Shown here: positions 49,968 to 53,564 of the stretch, piece by piece
How the letters are laid out: every line of letters starts with the position of its first letter
Numbering within the stretch: the stretch's first letter is position 1
Source: an uncultured Patescibacteria group bacterium
GTDB lineage: Bacteria > Patescibacteriota > Patescibacteriia > Veblenbacterales > UBA10138
DNA length: 53,564 nucleotides
Direction: 5' to 3'
Assembly (NCBI GenBank): GCA_937929825.1
Contig: CALFUV010000007.1
Span: 1 to 53,564, forward strand
Notes under the pieces: generated by a model
The model's database searches: none
What the model was told of the DNA's origin: nothing
Seen by the model: the letters and a program-made list of their open reading frames with translations, nothing else
Position numbers and translations under genes: made by a program

Positions 49968-51998
49968 TTACGGCGCTAACGTAAACTGATTTACCTTACG
50001 CCAATCAATTTCATTAATGACAACTATTTTATCATCACCAATAATATACATATAGTCATTAAGGTAAAGGGCTCGTTTGGCAATAATATCTGAAACGACC
50101 ATAGTTAATTTAAGATCATCAGACTTATAATTAAAAATATAACCTCCACGGGAACCCGGAACAAAAACAACGCCATGTTTGCTATCATGCAAAAAGGCAT
50201 GATGCGTTTGTGATATTTCAGACCAATAATCATCAAGTAAATATTTAGCTACTTCAAGTGGATTGGCAGAATCTGAAACATCAAACAAAGAAAGTTTAAC
50301 CTGATTACCCTCCTGCCCCACACCCAAGATGCGATTATCGGCTACCTGATGCAAATAAGAAGAAAAGCCCGGAATTTTAAGTTCACCGGTCATTTGGGGA
50401 GCGTACGGATTTGATAAATCCAGCACATAAAAAGGATCAACTTGCCTAAAAGTTACCACATAACCGCGATTACCTATAAAACGCACTGAATAAATGCGTT
50501 CAGTTTTACCCAAATCTTTAACTACGCCAACCTGCACCATATTGGAGTCCAGTACATAAACATCACTGGCACCGAGGTCTTGTGAAAAAAACCAATTATT
50601 GCCAAAAGTAGTAGCTACACGCAAATAACCCTCATATTCATCCAGTGAAAACTGATTTAGTAAAGAGCCCGGCACAACGCCGGTAGCTATTACCGCCAAA
50701 TCACTGACTCTAATTTTTACCAGACCAGTACGCTCAAAATCACGTTGTCTGGTTTCTATATAACCCGATATCTTGTTTTGCATTTCATTTTCAAATTTTA
50801 ATAGTTCATCTTTACTAAGTGAACGTTTATAACGCTCTAATAATTGATAAAATTCGTTAATTTTTGAATCTTGAGAAATATCGTAAGTTCGTAATTTAAT
50901 TAAACTTTCCCTAAGCCAGCTGGGCAGTAAATCAGGTTTTTCAGTAACTGCACCAATTATAAGATCCGCTATATCGCCGGGGTATGAATAACTTATGTAA
51001 ATATTATCCGGAAACATAGCCACTACTGAAGAACCAGCGGACCCTAAAAAGGCTAGGCTTTTTTCAAGCCTGCCATTTTCCGGATTAAAAGACATTACGC
51101 TAAAAGTGCTGTCTGCTGGAATTACCTGTACCGGCCGATAGACTGAAGAACAGGGCACAGATACTGTTTCTTCATTAACTATAAATGGTTTCATAGGACA
51201 GGGTTTTTCTGTATCAGCATAAGCTCGGGTAACCACATAAATTTTTTCATTCATCAGGCGGGCGGCTACCAAACTATTATTGTCGTTATATTTAATTTCC
51301 CAAGCTTTAACCGGTGAGGCTGGTGTATTTATATCGTAAGCGGCAATTTTATCATGAGCAAAAACTACTAAAATTTTATTAACCAATAACATTTCGCCTT
51401 GCGTATCAATTTTGCCAATCTGTGCTAATTGCTCCGGCGGCCAAGCCTTCACTACTTTTAAAGTGCCAGATATAAAAGGAGGTACAATATCAATCTCCGG
51501 CCTTAAAAGACCGCGCCAAGGGTAATAATAATTTGATTGCGACAAGAAAATATTCTTGCCGTCTGTTTTCACAATATCCGGCTCATCTATACCAGCTACC
51601 TGTACATTAGTTTCAGATATTCTTTCTGGTCCAGCTAAACCAATATCCTCAGCTTGTTTAGTATTAAAGGCGTCCAGACCCAAATTACTTAAATCACCTC
51701 TTTCTTGTATAGCTCTGGTGGGCATCATCATACCATAATTAAACGAGCTAAATTTTTGGTTTGATTGGGCTATATAATCTCTGTACTCATCGGGAGAAGA
51801 AAACGCTAATACTTTGGTATCAATACTGCCTAAAGAGATTGGGGATTGTTTTTTAATTATTTTATAAGACTGATAACTGGTTATCTTGCCAGGTGAAGTA
51901 AAATCCATTACGGCAATACCTAATACAACTAACACAAGGCCAATACTAATTAGGCTTACGGTTACCAAAACCGCTCGCGGGTCAAAATATTGTTTCAT
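49968..51998 (-). CDS. Secreted protein with C-terminal beta-propeller domain (PF09826-like)
   Basis: 676 aa. One N-terminal membrane anchor (~10-31, VLVTVSLISIGLVLVVLGIAV). From ~125 on it matches the family annotated 'secreted protein containing C-terminal beta-propeller domain': TNVQVAGIDEPDIVKTDGKNIFLSQ is its hallmark, followed by PEQLAQIGKIDTQGEMLLVNKILVVFAHDKI, LDEYEGYLRVATTFGN, YSVRFIGNRGYVVTFRQVDPFYVLDLSNPYAPQMTGELKIPGFSSYLH and HHAFLHDSKHGVVFVPG. Function unknown; extracytoplasmic. Upstream of the subtilase on the same strand (109-bp gap). TATAAT (minus strand) lies in the 5' region with no clear -35. Confidence 0.88.
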   Translation of the reverse strand: MKQYFDPRAVLVTVSLISIGLVLVVLGIAVMDFTSPGKITSYQSYKIIKKQSPISLGSIDTKVLAFSSPDEYRDYIAQSNQKFSSFNYGMMMPTRAIQERGDLSNLGLDAFNTKQAEDIGLAGPERISETNVQVAGIDEPDIVKTDGKNIFLSQSNYYYPWRGLLRPEIDIVPPFISGTLKVVKAWPPEQLAQIGKIDTQGEMLLVNKILVVFAHDKIAAYDINTPASPVKAWEIKYNDNNSLVAARLMNEKIYVVTRAYADTEKPCPMKPFIVNEETVSVPCSSVYRPVQVIPADSTFSVMSFNPENGRLEKSLAFLGSAGSSVVAMFPDNIYISYSYPGDIADLIIGAVTEKPDLLPSWLRESLIKLRTYDISQDSKINEFYQLLERYKRSLSKDELLKFENEMQNKISGYIETRQRDFERTGLVKIRVSDLAVIATGVVPGSLLNQFSLDEYEGYLRVATTFGNNWFFSQDLGASDVYVLDSNMVQVGVVKDLGKTERIYSVRFIGNRGYVVTFRQVDPFYVLDLSNPYAPQMTGELKIPGFSSYLHQVADNRILGVGQEGNQVKLSLFDVSDSANPLEVAKYLLDDYWSEISQTHHAFLHDSKHGVVFVPGSRGGYIFNYKSDDLKLTMVVSDIIAKRALYLNDYMYIIGDDKIVVINEIDWRKVNQFTLAP

Positions 51999-52332
51999 AT
52001 AATAAATTTAAATAATAAAATAACTCACCTGTATTATATAACGAATAGACCACTATTGTGTAACCTTGGGGATATTTTCTTACTTTATGTAACTTTTTTA
52101 TTAGCTGGCAAAATTATAAATATTCTACTGCTATAGATAAAAAATTTTTTGATAATTAAATGGTACATCCATAAAATTTCAACGGCCACCAACATTAACC
52201 CGTAAGCGAGATTGGCATCATCATACTCATGACCGGCAAATTTGCGCTGTTCGCTGAAAGTACCTGTTATTAACTCAAAATGATTTTGGACACAATTTAT
52301 ATATTATATAGTTTAAAAAGCTACACAATACT
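51999..52332. other. 334-bp spacer with an orphan RHS-core scrap
   Basis: Holds the promoter region of the beta-propeller gene (51999-52100) and, at 52170-52270 on the minus strand, a scrap of RHS-core coding sequence (GTFSEQRKFAGHEYDDA). The scrap shares a perfect 51-bp repeat with the RHS gene. Apart from this I see no gene. Confidence 0.7.
52216..52266 (-). repeat. Direct repeat, copy A (orphan RHS core)
   Basis: 51 bp identical to 53464-53514, in the same orientation. It encodes TFSEQRKFAGHEYDD on the minus strand. The reading then departs into an unrelated sequence, so the conserved YMNARYYD part is missing. Typical of a displaced RHS cassette. Confidence 0.85.
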
Positions 52333-52632
52333 TCATCTTATAAATAATTTATAGATAATAAAAGGTGGAAGCATAAGAAAAATACCAAACATTAGTCCAA
52401 CAAAACCAAAAATCTTACTCAAATTTAAGTTGCTTTTGTAGAATACTTTTATTCCATAAATCACCATTATAATACTCAGAGGTAAACGAATTAATAGATA
52501 CTTTATTATTTCGCCCATTTCAGACCAATACATAAACATATTTACAGTAACAATTATGCCTATCAATACTAAATAGATAAGGCCCATTAAATTTTTATCC
52601 TGTTTAATTGTTTGTAACTTTGCATTTACCAT
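52333..52632 (-). CDS. Small membrane protein, candidate immunity protein for the RHS tip
   Basis: 99 aa. Hydrophobic segments at about 16-36 (LMGLIYLVLIGIIVTVNMFMYW), 44-65 (YLLIRLPLSIIMVIYGIKVFY) and 75-95 (FGFVGLMFGIFLMLPPFIIYKLF), with a charged N-terminus. No family recognised. The gene begins 7 bp after the RHS stop on the same strand, the usual position of an immunity gene. A membrane immunity protein would fit a lipase-like toxin. Role inferred from position only. Confidence 0.55.
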   Translation of the reverse strand: MVNAKLQTIKQDKNLMGLIYLVLIGIIVTVNMFMYWSEMGEIIKYLLIRLPLSIIMVIYGIKVFYKSNLNLSKIFGFVGLMFGIFLMLPPFIIYKLFIR

Positions 52633-52639
52633 ATAGTTA

Positions 52640-53564
52640 TTACTTTTTAATATTCGGCTGAATATACTTATCCCAAACTTGTGACTTTGACCAAATTTTT
52701 GTATGAGCGCCCCACATAGTACCTATGGTATTACGAGAAGCGTCAATATTCTTTGCACTATTTATCCAAAAACCGGCTAGACCAAATTCCCCAAAACCAA
52801 TAAATTCTCCAACTTTTCTACCCTTCTCGCCAAATATGTTCCCTATCCACTCAGTAACTGACATTTGACCTCCACCAAATACTTGTACGGCATCATAATT
52901 GCTGTAGATATTAATATGATTCTTTATGATGGCCGTATTGGGCTGATAATCATCTCTAACAGGGACAGCTAGCGTTACTAAATTATCAATTGATCTTTCA
53001 ATTTTTTGTGATGCCTCAAATGTTATATTACCTCCATGACTGTGGGTAACAATATTTAACTTCTCGTCATCGGCAAACTTATAATTATTAACAAGATTAA
53101 CTAATCTGCCCGCTGCTTCTGTGCGAGCCCATCTATTATCATTACCTGACCAATTAAATATGAAAGTGTTTTTATCTTGAAATGTATCTTGCAAACTTTG
53201 GCCAAGATGTGAGTTTTGAACAGTATTATAATTATAATTCGTACCGGGAATATACAAGGTCAACATCCCACTCGGATCAATGGCGTTAAGAGGGTTGTTT
53301 AGGGTGTAGGCATAAGTATTCCAGTTTTGGGGATTGCTGATGATTTGCATAAATTTATTAGGATTAGTGGTTTGAAAACCGACTATTTCCAATGGATCTT
53401 GGGAAATGAATCTACCCATAGCTCCATCATAATATCTGGCGTTCATATAAATTAGACTGGTATCATCATCATACTCATGACCGGCAAATTTGCGCTGTTC
53501 GCTGAAAGTACCTGCTTTTTCATCCAGCCTGATAGAGCCAAAAGGGTAATAATCAATTAGTTCT
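52640..53564 (-). CDS. RHS-repeat protein, 3' part, with lipase-like C-terminal tip (partial)
   Basis: Partial: the 5' end lies beyond the window. The frame is open to 53563, so the ORF-track start at 53446 (MNARYYDG) is internal. The upstream part reads ELIDYYPFGSIRLDEKAG...FAGHEYDDDTSLIYMNARYYDGAMGRFISQDP, the conserved RHS core end. The variable tip is about 250 aa: MLTLYIPGTNYNYN, NWSGNDNRWARTEAAGRLVNLVNN, LNIVTHSHGGNITFEA (nucleophile-elbow-like HSHGG), TLAVPVRDDYQPN and a late YSNYDAVQVFGGG with a likely catalytic Asp. This is an alpha/beta-hydrolase (lipase-like) layout. RHS tips are often contact-delivered toxins; the delivery system is not visible. Confidence 0.85.
   Translation of the reverse strand, partial: ELIDYYPFGSIRLDEKAGTFSEQRKFAGHEYDDDTSLIYMNARYYDGAMGRFISQDPLEIVGFQTTNPNKFMQIISNPQNWNTYAYTLNNPLNAIDPSGMLTLYIPGTNYNYNTVQNSHLGQSLQDTFQDKNTFIFNWSGNDNRWARTEAAGRLVNLVNNYKFADDEKLNIVTHSHGGNITFEASQKIERSIDNLVTLAVPVRDDYQPNTAIIKNHINIYSNYDAVQVFGGGQMSVTEWIGNIFGEKGRKVGEFIGFGEFGLAGFWINSAKNIDASRNTIGTMWGAHTKIWSKSQVWDKYIQPNIKK
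53464..53514 (-). repeat. Direct repeat, copy B (RHS gene)
   Basis: 51 bp identical to 52216-52266, inside the core of the RHS gene. The two copies flank the variable tip and the small membrane gene, so recombination between them would remove both. Confidence 0.85.

Overview
The window looks like a chromosomal stretch of an AT-rich, small-genome bacterium of the Candidate Phyla Radiation (Patescibacteria, most likely the Parcubacteria lineage). This is an inference from gene content: compact versions of core genes, a type IV pilus operon with no secretin gene in view, DUF2304/GtrA/GT2 glycan modules, secreted S8-protease/FG-GAP and beta-propeller proteins, an RHS gene, and starts that mostly lack Shine-Dalgarno (SD) sequences. 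No rRNA, tRNA, CRISPR array or insertion sequence was recognised.

Layout. (1) 1-6.6 kb: a decayed gene remnant and terminator, then minus-strand genes for a cytidylyltransferase, SecA, a compact SpeA-like decarboxylase, HPF and MurB. (2) 6.6-8.2 kb: a plus-strand island splitting murB from murC. It holds a strong promoter, an unassigned structured RNA candidate of about 320 nt, a small membrane protein and a lipoprotein, and ends in back-to-back terminators. (3) 8.2-14.7 kb: the cell-wall cluster mraY-murD-ftsW-murG-murC with a small membrane protein at its head. (4) 14.7-22.9 kb: the type IV pilus operon (pilB, pilC, three prepilins, a PilX-like protein, pilM, pilN, pilO and a small PilP-position protein) behind a consensus promoter. 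(5) 22.9-29.3 kb: NifU-like protein, C39-like lipoprotein, L27, CTP synthase, L9, CtpA and MurA. (6) 29.3-34 kb: a PEGA-domain protein and a dTDP-sugar set (rfbB, an FdtA-like ketoisomerase, rfbD, rfbA). (7) 34-38 kb: a possible SAH-hydrolase remnant, zincin, HIT, WbuC-like cupin and membrane proteins. (8) 36.4-47.6 kb: surface-glycan genes (a GT39-like enzyme, a large membrane protein, two GT4, two GT2, DoxX, DUF2304, two SDR epimerase/decarboxylases, GtrA). (9) 47.6-53.6 kb: a subtilase with five exact 51-residue FG-GAP repeats, a secreted beta-propeller protein, and an RHS gene with a lipase-like tip, a small membrane protein in the immunity position and an orphan RHS-core scrap.

Together the genes cover the envelope: MurA/B/C/D/G, MraY and FtsW build peptidoglycan, the rfb and GT genes make and attach surface polysaccharide, SecA exports the many secreted proteins, and the pilus and RHS systems mediate contact with other cells. 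The least explained element is the structured RNA and its two genes between murB and murC. The RHS tip/membrane-protein pair, the FdtA-for-RfbC replacement and a set of apparently leaderless extended -10 promoters are the other points worth following.
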